Of a DNA stretch of 64,000 nucleotides, positions 25,627 through 33,752 are shown piece after piece. The translations under genes were made by a program, and so were the position numbers. A model generated the notes under the pieces. The model ran no database searches, was not told the DNA's origin, and saw only the letters and a program-made list of their open reading frames with translations. Source of the DNA: Cereibacter ovatus (GTDB lineage Bacteria; Pseudomonadota; Alphaproteobacteria; Rhodobacterales; Rhodobacteraceae); contig NZ_OAOQ01000005.1 in NCBI RefSeq assembly GCF_900207575.1, positions 124,001-188,000 of the forward strand. The letters are read 5' to 3'. Within the stretch, counting starts at the first letter, position 1; each line of letters starts with the position of its first letter.

Positions 25627-26618
25627 TGCGGTTGCCCCGTCTTGCCCGGCTGGTCGGAGAGGTGCCCGAGGCCGCGGGCGGTGGTGCGGTGCTGCATCCC
25701 GGTGCGGCCCCGGCGCCCGTGCCTGCACCCGAAACGCCGGCCCCCGACGCCGCGGCGCCGATGCCCCCCGCGCGCCCGGTGGCCGCGCCCCCGCCGCCGC
25801 GGCAAGAGGCGTCCCCCGCCATGGCCATGCCCCCCGCCCGGCAGATGCCACTGCCGGTTGGCGCCCCCGCTCGGCCTGTTGCCCCCTTGGCGGCGGCCCC
25901 GGTCCTGCCGGCGCAGACCGCGCCCGCGCGGCCCCCGGTGGCGCGACAGGCAGAAGCCGCCCGCCCGGCTGCGGCGGGTCTGCCCGCAGCCCCGCTGCCT
26001 GCCCGCGCTGCCCCTGTCGCGCCGCCTGACCGCCCGGCCCCCCCCACCGACCGCCCGTCGCAGCGCGTGGTGCGGATCGACCTGCGCCCGCCCGCGCCGC
26101 CGCAGGGCAAGGCGCCGCCCGCCGCGCCACGGCCTCCGCCGCTTCCTGCCGATCCGGCACGGCTTGAGGCGATGGCCCTGCGCCTTGGGCTGAAGGCCGC
26201 CCCCCCGCCTGAAAGCCCTGCGCAGCCGCCAAAGCCTGCGGTGCTGTCCCCACCCTTGCCGGTCGGACCGAGGCCGGCTCTGCCGACCGTCGCGGCCCCG
26301 CCCCCGACGGCTGCCCGCAAGGACAGCAGTCCCCCTGATCCGGTCCCGGCCGGGCCCAAGCCGCCGCAAAAGCCGCTGGTGCGCCGTGATCCCGCGGCGC
26401 CGGCACCCTTGCCCCCGGTGCTGCATCCGGCCGCGGCAAAGGCCCCCGCTCTGCCGCCGATGCCACCGCCCGCCGCGCCGAAGGTGCGGATCGAGATCGG
26501 CAAGCTGACCTTGGTGGCGCCCCCGCCCATGGCCGGACGCGCCACCCCCCCGGTGCTGCGTCCGGGCCCCCGGCGGGCGCCCCGCGGCCATGCGATCCCC
26601 CGGCCGGGCGAGGGCTGA
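25626..26618 (+). CDS. Proline/alanine-rich eCIS-associated protein
   Basis: A 330-residue protein dominated by Pro and Ala, almost certainly disordered for most of its length. Two short hydrophobic stretches stand out: QRVVRIDLRPPAPP around residue 140-150 and, near the C-terminus, KVRIEIGKLTLVAPPP. The latter resembles a short beta-strand motif (of the type xIxIGxIxV) that I recall from proteins in the same operon position in other eCIS loci; this was not checked. Antisense and other frames are also open because of the extreme GC content, but this frame fits the operon exactly: its ATG shares a base with the previous stop and its own stop lies one base before the next ATG. Function unknown. 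Confidence 0.7.
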   Translation: MRLPRLARLVGEVPEAAGGGAVLHPGAAPAPVPAPETPAPDAAAPMPPARPVAAPPPPRQEASPAMAMPPARQMPLPVGAPARPVAPLAAAPVLPAQTAPARPPVARQAEAARPAAAGLPAAPLPARAAPVAPPDRPAPPTDRPSQRVVRIDLRPPAPPQGKAPPAAPRPPPLPADPARLEAMALRLGLKAAPPPESPAQPPKPAVLSPPLPVGPRPALPTVAAPPPTAARKDSSPPDPVPAGPKPPQKPLVRRDPAAPAPLPPVLHPAAAKAPALPPMPPPAAPKVRIEIGKLTLVAPPPMAGRATPPVLRPGPRRAPRGHAIPRPGEG

Positions 26619-26619
26619 G

Positions 26620-27780
26620 ATGGCCCGGATCGCCAACCTTCACGACGCCGGCCGTGCCCTTGCCGCCCATCTTCGCGGCCTGATCCAGCCGGCGTTGACC
26701 GACGTGCTGGCTGCCCCGCCGCTGGACAATCCCGCCGCCCAGGCCGAGGCGGTCAGGCTGTCGCTGTTGTGGGTCACGCCGCAGCCCACCCACCGCAACG
26801 ACCCCTGGGTGACGGGCGGGGATGGCCAGAGCCGCCCGCCCCCGGTGTCGCTGTCGGCGTTCTATCTTGTGACCGCTTACGGCACCTCGGGCGCGGGCGA
26901 GCCGACACAGGCGATCAACCGTCTGGGGCAGGCGCTGCAAGCGATCGAGACCCGGCCGGTGATCGATCTGCCCATCGCTGCTTCTGCCGGGATCGACCCG
27001 GTGCCGGGCAGCGGACGGCTGACGATTGCGGTGGTGCCGGTGGCTGCGGATCTGATGGAAAAGATATTCACCCCGCTTCAGGTGCGCCACCGCCCTTGGG
27101 CACTGGTTGAACTGGGGCCGGTGCAACTGGATCGGCTGGCCGCGCCGCGCCCGGCACCCGATCTGGTGGCGCCGGGGGGGCTGCGACTGGAAGGCCCGCA
27201 GCCAGTGACGCGCCCGGTGATCCGGGCGATGCATCCCGCACCGCTGGGGGCGGGGCGGCGTCTCAGGCTTGATACGGTCGAGGCGGGGGGCGCCACGGCG
27301 CTGCTGATCGGGGCCGCGCGGTTTGCCTTTGCGGATGCCCCCGCAGGCCCCGACCAGATTGCCCGGCCCGATGGCGAGGGGCGGGTGTTCGCCACCTATC
27401 CCGCCGCCAGTGCGACCGGCGCGCTGGATGTGATCCTGATCGGTCCGGACGGCCCGTCCGAACGGCATCCGCTGACAGTGACCGAGGCGGGCCTTGCCGC
27501 GCTGGATGCGCCGCTGGCACCGCTGCCGCCGGGCGCCGATCTGGTGCTGACCGGCGCGGGTCTTGCCACGGCCGAGCGGATCTTCCTGTGGCCCGAGCGT
27601 GGCATCCGCTCGCCCGCCGAGGTGATCGGGCTTGCCCCCGCGGTTGTTCTGGCGGGGCAGGTCAGCGCATCGCGGGCGGCGCTGGATGCGGCCGGTCTGC
27701 GGCCCATCCCGCATCTGGTGGCGCTGCGCCTTGACACCGGCCGCTTCACACCGCCCGTCCTGCTGGAGATCGCGCCATGA
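26620..27780 (+). CDS. DUF4255 eCIS cap/terminator protein (Afp16/Pvc16-like)
   Basis: A 386-residue protein. The N-terminal half (ANLHDAGRALAAHLRGLI, AVRLSLLWVTPQPTHRND, LSAFYLVTAYGT, and LGQALQAIE, followed by a late LQVRHRPWALVELGPVQ) is a DUF4255/Pvc16 domain, which in PVC and Afp caps the tube and sheath distal to the baseplate and sets length. The C-terminal half (from about residue 205) looks like an Ig/IPT-type all-beta domain, as in some longer DUF4255 proteins. The ATG at 26620 follows the previous stop by one base; the end overlaps the ATPase gene. Confidence 0.85.
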   Translation: MARIANLHDAGRALAAHLRGLIQPALTDVLAAPPLDNPAAQAEAVRLSLLWVTPQPTHRNDPWVTGGDGQSRPPPVSLSAFYLVTAYGTSGAGEPTQAINRLGQALQAIETRPVIDLPIAASAGIDPVPGSGRLTIAVVPVAADLMEKIFTPLQVRHRPWALVELGPVQLDRLAAPRPAPDLVAPGGLRLEGPQPVTRPVIRAMHPAPLGAGRRLRLDTVEAGGATALLIGAARFAFADAPAGPDQIARPDGEGRVFATYPAASATGALDVILIGPDGPSERHPLTVTEAGLAALDAPLAPLPPGADLVLTGAGLATAERIFLWPERGIRSPAEVIGLAPAVVLAGQVSASRAALDAAGLRPIPHLVALRLDTGRFTPPVLLEIAP

Positions 27781-29735
27781 CCGCGATGGGGATGGGTGCC
27801 GCCTCGGGCCGGCCGGTCGAATGGATGCGGCGCGCGGCGCTGCTGGCGGTGGGCCACCAGATCGCCGCCGACGATGCGGCGGCGCTGGAGCCTCGCTCTG
27901 GCTGGCCGGGGTGCGAGACCGACTGGCAGCCGCTGACCCACGAGGCCGCCGACCTGCCGCTGGCCCCCGAAGCCTGGGCCGAGGCCGCCGCGGTGGCCGC
28001 GGAACGCTTCCCCGAGGCGGCGGCGGCCTTTTCGATCCTGGCCGACAATCCGGGCCTGCATCTGCCAACCCCGGCGGTCTTTGCCCGCATCGCGGTGGCG
28101 GGGTTGCGCCTGGATTATGACACGGCACTGGCAGCGGCCCTTGCCGCGGCGGGCGAGCCGGGCGGGCGGCTGGAACTGGCCGCGCCGGCGAACCTTCAGC
28201 TTCCGGCGGCGCAGCATGGCCTTAGGCTGTCAGCGGCGGGGCTGGCGCGGGTCTTCCGCCGTGAGGCGCGGCCGCGGGGCGAGCGGTTGGTGGCGGACCA
28301 CGCCCCGATCCTGGCCCGCGAGGCACGGGCGGCGATGCGCATCCTTGCCGGCGAAGGCGCGGTCTCTTTGCGCAGCCCCTCGCGGCGGATGGCGCGACAA
28401 CTGGCGCTGGATCTGGCCGCGCTGCTGCCGGGCCACGCCTGCGAGATTCTGGCCCTGCGCCCCGGCGAGGCGGTGCCCGATCCGGGCGAGTCGTCCGTGC
28501 CGCTGGCCGTCGATCTGTTCGATCTGGATCAAGAGCCACGGCTGCCGCTGGATTTCGGGGGCGGGCTGGTGCTGCTGGCCCCCGACCGGCTGGAGACGGG
28601 CCGCATCCGCGCGGTGGATGCACCCCCCCTTGCGCCGCCGCGGGCCCGGGCGGTGTGGGAGGCCGCAGGCGTGCCGGCCGGGCTTGCCGACCGGCTTGCG
28701 CCGCGGTTTGCCCTGACCCTGCCCGAACTTCTGGCCGCCCGGCAAGAGGCCCTTACGCTTGAGGCGCTGACAGAGACCGGAATGACAGGCGGGGGGATGG
28801 CCGTTGGGGTGCCGCCGGACCCAGGCCCGAGCTGCCGCCGGCCCTCTGTGGCCACAGGCCTGGAACAGGCCATCCTTGCCGCCGGCGCGCGGCGGATGGG
28901 GCCGTTCGTCACGGTGGTTCCGACCGATGTCACGCTGGACGATCTGGTGGCCACGCCCGAGATGCGCGGGCAGTTGCGCGATGCGGTGGACTGGCGGCGC
29001 ACCGATGCGCAGGTCTGGACCGGGATGGGCCTGCCGCGGGCGGCGGGCATGGCGCAGGGGCTGTCGCTGCTGTTTTCCGGCCCGCCCGGCGGCGGCAAGA
29101 CCTTTGCCGCGCGCTGCCTTGCCCATGCGCTGGGGCTGAACCTGTATCGGGTGGATCTGTCTCAGGTCGTATCAAAATACATCGGCGAGACCGAAAAGCG
29201 GCTGGCGAGGATCTTTGACGAAGCCGATGCCGGGCATGGCGTGCTGTTCTTCGACGAGGCCGACGCCGTGTTCGGCAAGCGGTCCGAGGTCAAGGACGCC
29301 CATGACCGCTATGCCAACATCGAGGTGGGGTTCCTGCTGCAACGGCTGGAAACCTTTGCCGGTGTGGTGGTTCTGGCCACCAATCTGCGCGCGAACCTTG
29401 ACCCGGCCTTCACCCGGCGGATGCAGTTCATCGTCGAATTTCCGATGCCGCAGAAACCCGAGCGCGCGGAACTTTGGCGCCGCCATCTGCCCGGGCCGGA
29501 CTGGCTGGATCGCCAGGTCGATGTCGAGATGCTGGCCGAACGGTTCCGCCTTGCCGGTGGCAACATCCGCAATGCCGCGGTGGCGGCGGCGCATCTGGCG
29601 GCGGCCGAGGCCGCACCCGTCGGCCCGCGCCATCTTGCACGCGCATTGGTGCGCGAGTTGGAAAAATCCGGCCTGCCGCGCGGGGCCGAGGATCTGGGGC
29701 CGCTGGCCTTGTGGATCGAGGGGGCGGCGCCATGA
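27777..29735 (+). CDS. eCIS AAA+ ATPase (Afp15/Pvc15-like)
   Basis: A 652-residue AAA+ ATPase. The C-terminal AAA domain has Walker A GPPGGGKT (435-442, Lys441), Walker B VLFFDEADA (489-497, Asp493/Glu494), LETFAGVVVLATNL (sensor 1) and the arginine finger region AFTRRMQFIVEF. The N-terminal 400 residues are Ala-rich and specific to eCIS ATPases. In Afp/PVC the homologue is essential for assembly or effector loading, and it is a marker that separates eCIS from phages. It overlaps both neighbours by four bases. Confidence 0.93.
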   Translation: MTAMGMGAASGRPVEWMRRAALLAVGHQIAADDAAALEPRSGWPGCETDWQPLTHEAADLPLAPEAWAEAAAVAAERFPEAAAAFSILADNPGLHLPTPAVFARIAVAGLRLDYDTALAAALAAAGEPGGRLELAAPANLQLPAAQHGLRLSAAGLARVFRREARPRGERLVADHAPILAREARAAMRILAGEGAVSLRSPSRRMARQLALDLAALLPGHACEILALRPGEAVPDPGESSVPLAVDLFDLDQEPRLPLDFGGGLVLLAPDRLETGRIRAVDAPPLAPPRARAVWEAAGVPAGLADRLAPRFALTLPELLAARQEALTLEALTETGMTGGGMAVGVPPDPGPSCRRPSVATGLEQAILAAGARRMGPFVTVVPTDVTLDDLVATPEMRGQLRDAVDWRRTDAQVWTGMGLPRAAGMAQGLSLLFSGPPGGGKTFAARCLAHALGLNLYRVDLSQVVSKYIGETEKRLARIFDEADAGHGVLFFDEADAVFGKRSEVKDAHDRYANIEVGFLLQRLETFAGVVVLATNLRANLDPAFTRRMQFIVEFPMPQKPERAELWRRHLPGPDWLDRQVDVEMLAERFRLAGGNIRNAAVAAAHLAAAEAAPVGPRHLARALVRELEKSGLPRGAEDLGPLALWIEGAAP

Positions 29736-30004
29736 CCGCGCGGGATCTGCTTGTCACGCTGGACGAAATCGTGATCGAGGGCGCCCCCGTCGATCAGGCC
29801 GACCGCATCCGCGCGATGGTCGAGGCGGTTGCCGAAGATCTGGGCCGGCGTCTGTCCGAAGGTCATTCGGGCGCGCTGCATCTGTCCGCGCTGCGCCTTG
29901 AGATCACCGAGGCCGGTGGGCTTCTGGCCCCCGGCGCGGCCGAAACCATCGCACGGCGGATCGAACGGGCGCTGCTGGACCGCATCGAAAGTGAGACGCC
30001 ATGA
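29732..30004 (+). CDS. Small unknown eCIS-operon protein
   Basis: A 90-residue acidic protein (DLLVTLDEIVIEGAPVDQAD.IRAMVEAVAEDLGRRL) with no recognised family. Predicted mixed alpha/beta with a late helix (AAETIARRIERALLDRI). The ATG overlaps the ATPase stop (four bases) and its own stop overlaps the tube-adaptor ATG (four bases), so it belongs to the operon. A role with the ATPase is a guess from position. Confidence 0.6.
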   Translation: MTARDLLVTLDEIVIEGAPVDQADRIRAMVEAVAEDLGRRLSEGHSGALHLSALRLEITEAGGLLAPGAAETIARRIERALLDRIESETP

Positions 30005-30684
30005 CAGAGACCGTCAACTTCACCCAGGGCGCCTTTGCCGTCTACGACCCCGAGGATACCTCGGTCATGGCGCGCTTCATTCCGTTCCGTTTCAACCCCG
30101 AAACGCTGACCCGCCAGCTTGCGCTGGAACAGGCCGAAGGCGGAGGGGCGGGGGCGGCGCCCGGCGCCAATGCCGCGGGCGGCGGCGGGGCAGGGGAACG
30201 CGGCGCCGATGCCTCGTCCGGGGCGCTGAAGGAAAGCTTTTCGGTGCTGCTGCGCTTCGATCTGGCACAGCGCGAGGAAGCGCGCTCGTCCCTGCCGGTC
30301 GAATACGGCGTGCTGCCCGAGATTTCCGCGCTCGAGGATCTGCTGCATCCGGTGGAAAGCGAAACCGAGGCGCCCTCGGACGGGACCGAGCCGGTGCGCG
30401 CCCGCGGGCGGCGGCCGCTGGTGCTGTTTGTCTGGGGCGAGCGGCGGGTGGTGCCGGTGAAGATCACCGGCATGGCCATCGCCGAAACGGTGTTCAACGG
30501 CAAGCTTTACCCGATCCGCGCCGAGATCGAGGTGGGCGTTGAAGTGCTGGGCGAAGCCGAGGCGCGCGACAATGCGCGCGTCCGGGCCTCGTTGGAATTC
30601 ACCGCGGCGAACCGGCGCCGGATGGCCCGGCTTTATCTGGATACGACCGCCGATCAGGGCACCACGATCAACCTGCCGCAATAG
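30001..30684 (+). CDS. Contractile injection system tube adaptor (Afp7/Pvc7-like)
   Basis: A 227-residue protein of the CIS-tube N-terminal domain family, which joins the inner tube to the hub. The N-terminal FIPFRFNPETLTRQLALEQAEG is the family hallmark (FxFNPxTL). A Gly/Ala-rich linker (about residues 45-75) precedes LKESFSVLLRFDLAQREEA, RPLVLFVWGERRVVPVKITGMAIAETVFNGKLYPIRAEIEVGVEVL, which are strongly conserved in these adaptors. In Afp7 a C-terminal LysM follows in the same protein; here a LysM-like domain is the next separate gene. Confidence 0.88.
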   Translation: MTETVNFTQGAFAVYDPEDTSVMARFIPFRFNPETLTRQLALEQAEGGGAGAAPGANAAGGGGAGERGADASSGALKESFSVLLRFDLAQREEARSSLPVEYGVLPEISALEDLLHPVESETEAPSDGTEPVRARGRRPLVLFVWGERRVVPVKITGMAIAETVFNGKLYPIRAEIEVGVEVLGEAEARDNARVRASLEFTAANRRRMARLYLDTTADQGTTINLPQ

Positions 30685-30693
30685 GGGAACGCT

Positions 30694-30972
30694 TTGGCCA
30701 CCGACCGCAAAAGCCGCTATGCCAAGACGCCACGGGTGCCATGGGTGCGCGCCGATGGCTCGGACGTGGATCTGATCGGGCTTGCCCCGCGCCCGGCGCG
30801 CCCGGCGGTCTTTGCCCGGATCGCGACCGACACCGACCGCCTTGATACGCTGGCCGCGCGCTATTACCGCGACGCCGAAAAGCTGTGGCGCATCGCCGAT
30901 GCCGCCGAAACGCTTGACCCGTTCGACGCGATCCGGCCCGGCGCACCGATTGCCATTCCACCGGACAAGTGA
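30694..30972 (+). CDS. LysM/gpX-like protein
   Basis: A 92-residue protein with a LysM/phage tail X-like fold: FARIATDTDRLDTLAARYYRDAEKLWRIADAAETLDPFDAIRPGAPIAIP. The D.LA.RYY.D...WR.IAD core and the final IAIP are typical of gpX. The start appears to be TTG at 30694 with AGGGGAACG just before it; an internal ATG is not available close to the N-terminus. It probably binds the hub-tube interface together with the adaptor upstream. Confidence 0.75.
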   Translation: MATDRKSRYAKTPRVPWVRADGSDVDLIGLAPRPARPAVFARIATDTDRLDTLAARYYRDAEKLWRIADAAETLDPFDAIRPGAPIAIPPDK

Positions 30973-30981
30973 GGAACGGGG

Positions 30982-32127
30982 ATGGCCACGCCGCGCGTCT
31001 CGATCGAGGTTGACGGGCAACGGTTGCCGGATGCGGCGCTGGCGCGGCTGGATGCGCTGGACCTGACCGAAGGCGACGACCGCACGGCGCGACTGGCGCT
31101 GCGCTTCCGGCTGGCGCAGGGGGCGGATGGCACCTATGGCTTGCTGGACGATGGCACCTTCGATCCCGGCGCCGCGATCCGGTTGACGCTGGCCGCGCCC
31201 GGCGGCACGGATCAGGTGGTCTTTGCCGGCCATCTGTCGCATCTGCGCCCGCATTTCGAAGACCCCGAGGCGAATTCCTGGCTTGAGGTTCTGGCCGCCT
31301 GTCCGGCGATGCTGCTGGCGGCCGAGGAGCGGGTGGCCAGCTATCCCGACATGGGCGATTCCGGGGCCGCCGAAGAGATCGCCGGCCGCTACGGTCTGCG
31401 GATCGAGGCCGACAGCACCGCCGCCCGCTTTGCCGAGGATGACATGCTGCTGATCCAGCGCGCCGACGACTGGGCCTTTCTGCGCCATCTGGCGGCGCGC
31501 AACGGCTTTGTCACCTATTTCGAGCCCGATCCGACCAGCGGCGAGACCGTCTGCCATTTCCATCCCCGCCGCGGCGACGAGCCGCCTCAGGCCGATCTGA
31601 CCGTTCTGCGCGAGGCGGCAAACCTGATCTGGATCGATTTCGAGATCGCCCATGATCGCCCCGCGGGCCGGCGCGGTGCGGCCATCGATGCGGTGGCCAA
31701 GCGGCTGGTGCGCGCCGGGGGCGAGCCGCAGGAAGACCCGATGGGCGAGGCGCTGTTTGCGACGCAGGCGGCCGAGGGGCTGGTGCGGGCGGGGGCCACG
31801 GGGGCGGTGCGCCTGCTGCGCGGGGCCCTGCCGCGCGACGAGGCGATCAATGCGCAGGCCGACGGGCAGGGCGCCCGCGACCGGATGGTGGTCGAGGCGC
31901 GGGGCGAACTGGACCCCGCGCTTTACCGCGGGTTGTTGCGGGCCCATCGTCCGGTGCTGGTCAAGGGCGTGGGCGACCGGCTCAGCGGCAGCTACTACGT
32001 CACCGAGGTCCGCACCGAGATGGCGGCCGGGACGCTGAAGCAGCGGTTCACCGCGCGTTCGAACGCGCTTGGCCGCCGGGGGGCAGAGCCCTTCGGCCAA
32101 TCCGCCGAAGCAGAGGCCCCGACATGA
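30982..32127 (+). CDS. eCIS hub protein (gpD/gp27-like)
   Basis: A 381-residue phage late-control-D (gp27/VgrG N-terminal) protein. Hallmarks are GHLSHLRPHFED.EANSWLEVLAACPAML, SGAAEEIAGRYGLRIEAD, IQRADDWAFLRHLAARNGFVTYFEP, ETVCHFHPRR and the end SGSYYVTEVRTEMAAGTLKQRFTARSNALG, which are standard for this family. It forms the trimeric hub on which the spike sits. Its stop overlaps the spike ATG by four bases. In Afp8/VgrG hub and spike are fused; here they are separate, as in phage P2. Confidence 0.9.
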   Translation: MATPRVSIEVDGQRLPDAALARLDALDLTEGDDRTARLALRFRLAQGADGTYGLLDDGTFDPGAAIRLTLAAPGGTDQVVFAGHLSHLRPHFEDPEANSWLEVLAACPAMLLAAEERVASYPDMGDSGAAEEIAGRYGLRIEADSTAARFAEDDMLLIQRADDWAFLRHLAARNGFVTYFEPDPTSGETVCHFHPRRGDEPPQADLTVLREAANLIWIDFEIAHDRPAGRRGAAIDAVAKRLVRAGGEPQEDPMGEALFATQAAEGLVRAGATGAVRLLRGALPRDEAINAQADGQGARDRMVVEARGELDPALYRGLLRAHRPVLVKGVGDRLSGSYYVTEVRTEMAAGTLKQRFTARSNALGRRGAEPFGQSAEAEAPT

Positions 32128-32861
32128 CCGGACAAGGCGCCGACCCCGGACGGGTGCTGACGGATGCGGGCTTTGGCCCGGATGTGGTGCGGGCGCTGGT
32201 GGCGCTTGCGGGGCCGGCGGGGCGGCCGGCGTTCTATGGCAAATATGCCGGCATCGTCACCGACACCGACGACCCGCGCCAGATCGGCCGGCTGCGCGCC
32301 CGCGTGCCCGAAGTGTTCGGCGAGGATCAGCCCTGCGGCTGGGCGCTGCCCTGTGCGCCGTTCGGCGGCGGGCTGAACCGCGGCTTTTATGCCATGCCCA
32401 CAGTGGGCGACACGGTCTGGATCGAATTCGAGGCCGGCGATCCGATGCGGCCGATCTGGGTCGGCACCTTCTGGGGGGCGCCCTCGGGCGGGGGGGGCAC
32501 CGACGATCTGGCCAGCCAGTCGGGCCCCGAGACGCCCGAGGGCGCCGACGGCCCGGCCCGGCCCGGCCTGCATGTGCTGCGCACCGCCGCGGGCCATCTG
32601 GTCAGTCTGGACGATGACGGCGGCGTGGTGGTGATCGCCGAAGCCTCGGGCGTCGAGATCCGCCTGACCGGCGCGGGTGAGCTGACCATCACCGCCGACC
32701 GGATCAAGCTGGGCGCGAATGCCTCGGAAAAGCTGATCCTTGGCGACAGTTTCATGCAGCTTTTCAACAGCCACACCCATCCGACCGGCGTCGGCCCCTC
32801 GGGTCCGCCGGTGCAGCCGATGATGGCCAGCCACCTGTCCAACGTCTCGAAAACCGAGTGA
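32124..32861 (+). CDS. eCIS spike protein (gp5/gpV-like)
   Basis: A 245-residue OB-fold and beta-helix spike. FYGKYAGIVTDTDDPRQIGRLRARVPEVFGEDQPCGWALPCAPFGG is the gp5/gpV OB fold, MPTVGDTVWIEFEAGDPMRPIWVGTFWG its end. A repetitive stretch follows (VSLDDDGGVVVIAEASGVEIRLTGAGELTI), then the terminal LGDSFMQLFNSHTHPTGVGPSGPPVQPM, with the H.H...G..G.P.P signature of these spikes. No lysozyme domain is present. It punctures the target envelope. Confidence 0.9.
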   Translation: MTGQGADPGRVLTDAGFGPDVVRALVALAGPAGRPAFYGKYAGIVTDTDDPRQIGRLRARVPEVFGEDQPCGWALPCAPFGGGLNRGFYAMPTVGDTVWIEFEAGDPMRPIWVGTFWGAPSGGGGTDDLASQSGPETPEGADGPARPGLHVLRTAAGHLVSLDDDGGVVVIAEASGVEIRLTGAGELTITADRIKLGANASEKLILGDSFMQLFNSHTHPTGVGPSGPPVQPMMASHLSNVSKTE

Positions 32862-32868
32862 GGGGTTC

Positions 32869-33342
32869 ATGCCGCTTCTGCCCTCGATCCTGTCCCGATC
32901 GCTGCAAGCCGACTGGCTGGTGCCGGAAGGCGGCGACCATCCGGGCGATGTCGCCGCGTCGGCCCGGGCGCTGGCGGGGGCGATCGCGGACTGGTTCGCG
33001 GGTGCGATGGCGGCGGGCGTTCCCTGCACCACCGCGGCCGCGCGCAAGGGCCAGCTTCAGGCGATGCTGATCCCGGCCTTGCAGGCGGGGGCGGCCAGTG
33101 CGGCGGGGCAGGGGGTGGCGATGGCCTTCATGGCCTATGCCGCGGGCCAGAGCTTCGGGCCGGGCGTTGCCTCGCCGCCGGCGGCGACGGGGGCGGCCGC
33201 GGCGGCGCTTGGCGCGGCTTTCGCCGATCTTCAGGCCCCGCTTGCCACCCGCGCCGACCGCATCGCCGGCGCGATCCATCTTGCCGCCGTATCCTCGATC
33301 GTGACCTTCCCGCCGCCGATGGCGCCGGCGCCCGTAACCTGA
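32869..33342 (+). CDS. Unknown 157-residue eCIS baseplate-region protein
   Basis: An Ala-rich, largely helical protein (ARALAGAIADWFAGAMAAGVPCTTAAARKGQLQAMLIPALQAG; then AMAFMAYAAGQSFGPG) ending in PPPMAPAPVT. I do not recognise the family. In Afp the gene before gp25 or just after it is the PAAR tip (Afp10), but I see no PAAR repeat or metal-site histidines here. Its position between spike and gp25 suggests a hub or baseplate component. It starts eight bases after the spike stop. Confidence 0.6.
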   Translation: MPLLPSILSRSLQADWLVPEGGDHPGDVAASARALAGAIADWFAGAMAAGVPCTTAAARKGQLQAMLIPALQAGAASAAGQGVAMAFMAYAAGQSFGPGVASPPAATGAAAAALGAAFADLQAPLATRADRIAGAIHLAAVSSIVTFPPPMAPAPVT

Positions 33343-33353
33343 CGGAGACCCCG

Positions 33354-33752
33354 ATGGCCCGCCGTTTCCTTGCCCAGCCCTTCGCCCTTGGCCCGCCGCT
33401 TCTGCGTGCCGGAACCCGGCCCCGCCGTGAAGGTCTGGCCGAGACCGACGACATCGAAACCCATATCCGCGATTGCATTCTGGCGGTGCTGTTCACCCGC
33501 CCGGCCGAACGGGTGATGCGCCCGCGCTTTGGCGCGGGGCTGGATGCGCAACTGTTCGAGGCGATCTCGCCGCTGGCGCTGTCGGCGGTGGAATACCGCA
33601 TCCGCGAAAGCCTTGCCGCCGCCTTCGGCGCCGAGGTCGAGGTTCAGGAGGTGACGGTGGAAGAGGCCCCCGAACAGGGCGCGATGCTGATCCGCATCGA
33701 CTATGCCCGGCGTGCCGACCGGCTGTCCCGGCGCCTTGAGGTGGTGACATGA
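33354..33752 (+). CDS. GPW/gp25 family baseplate protein
   Basis: A 132-residue protein with the gp25 core: AETDDIETHIRDCILAVLFTRPAERVMRPRFGAGLDAQLFEAI, and IRESLAAAFGAEVEV..VTVEE near the end. It joins the baseplate wedge to the first sheath ring and controls contraction. ACGGAGA precedes the ATG. The stop overlaps the next ATG by four bases. Confidence 0.9.
   Translation: MARRFLAQPFALGPPLLRAGTRPRREGLAETDDIETHIRDCILAVLFTRPAERVMRPRFGAGLDAQLFEAISPLALSAVEYRIRESLAAAFGAEVEVQEVTVEEAPEQGAMLIRIDYARRADRLSRRLEVVT

Noticed and set aside
25318-28128. A 936-codon minus-strand frame opposite several eCIS genes
   Set aside because: Spans multiple plus-strand genes with known domains; composition is low-complexity Pro/Arg/Gly, typical of GC-rich antisense.
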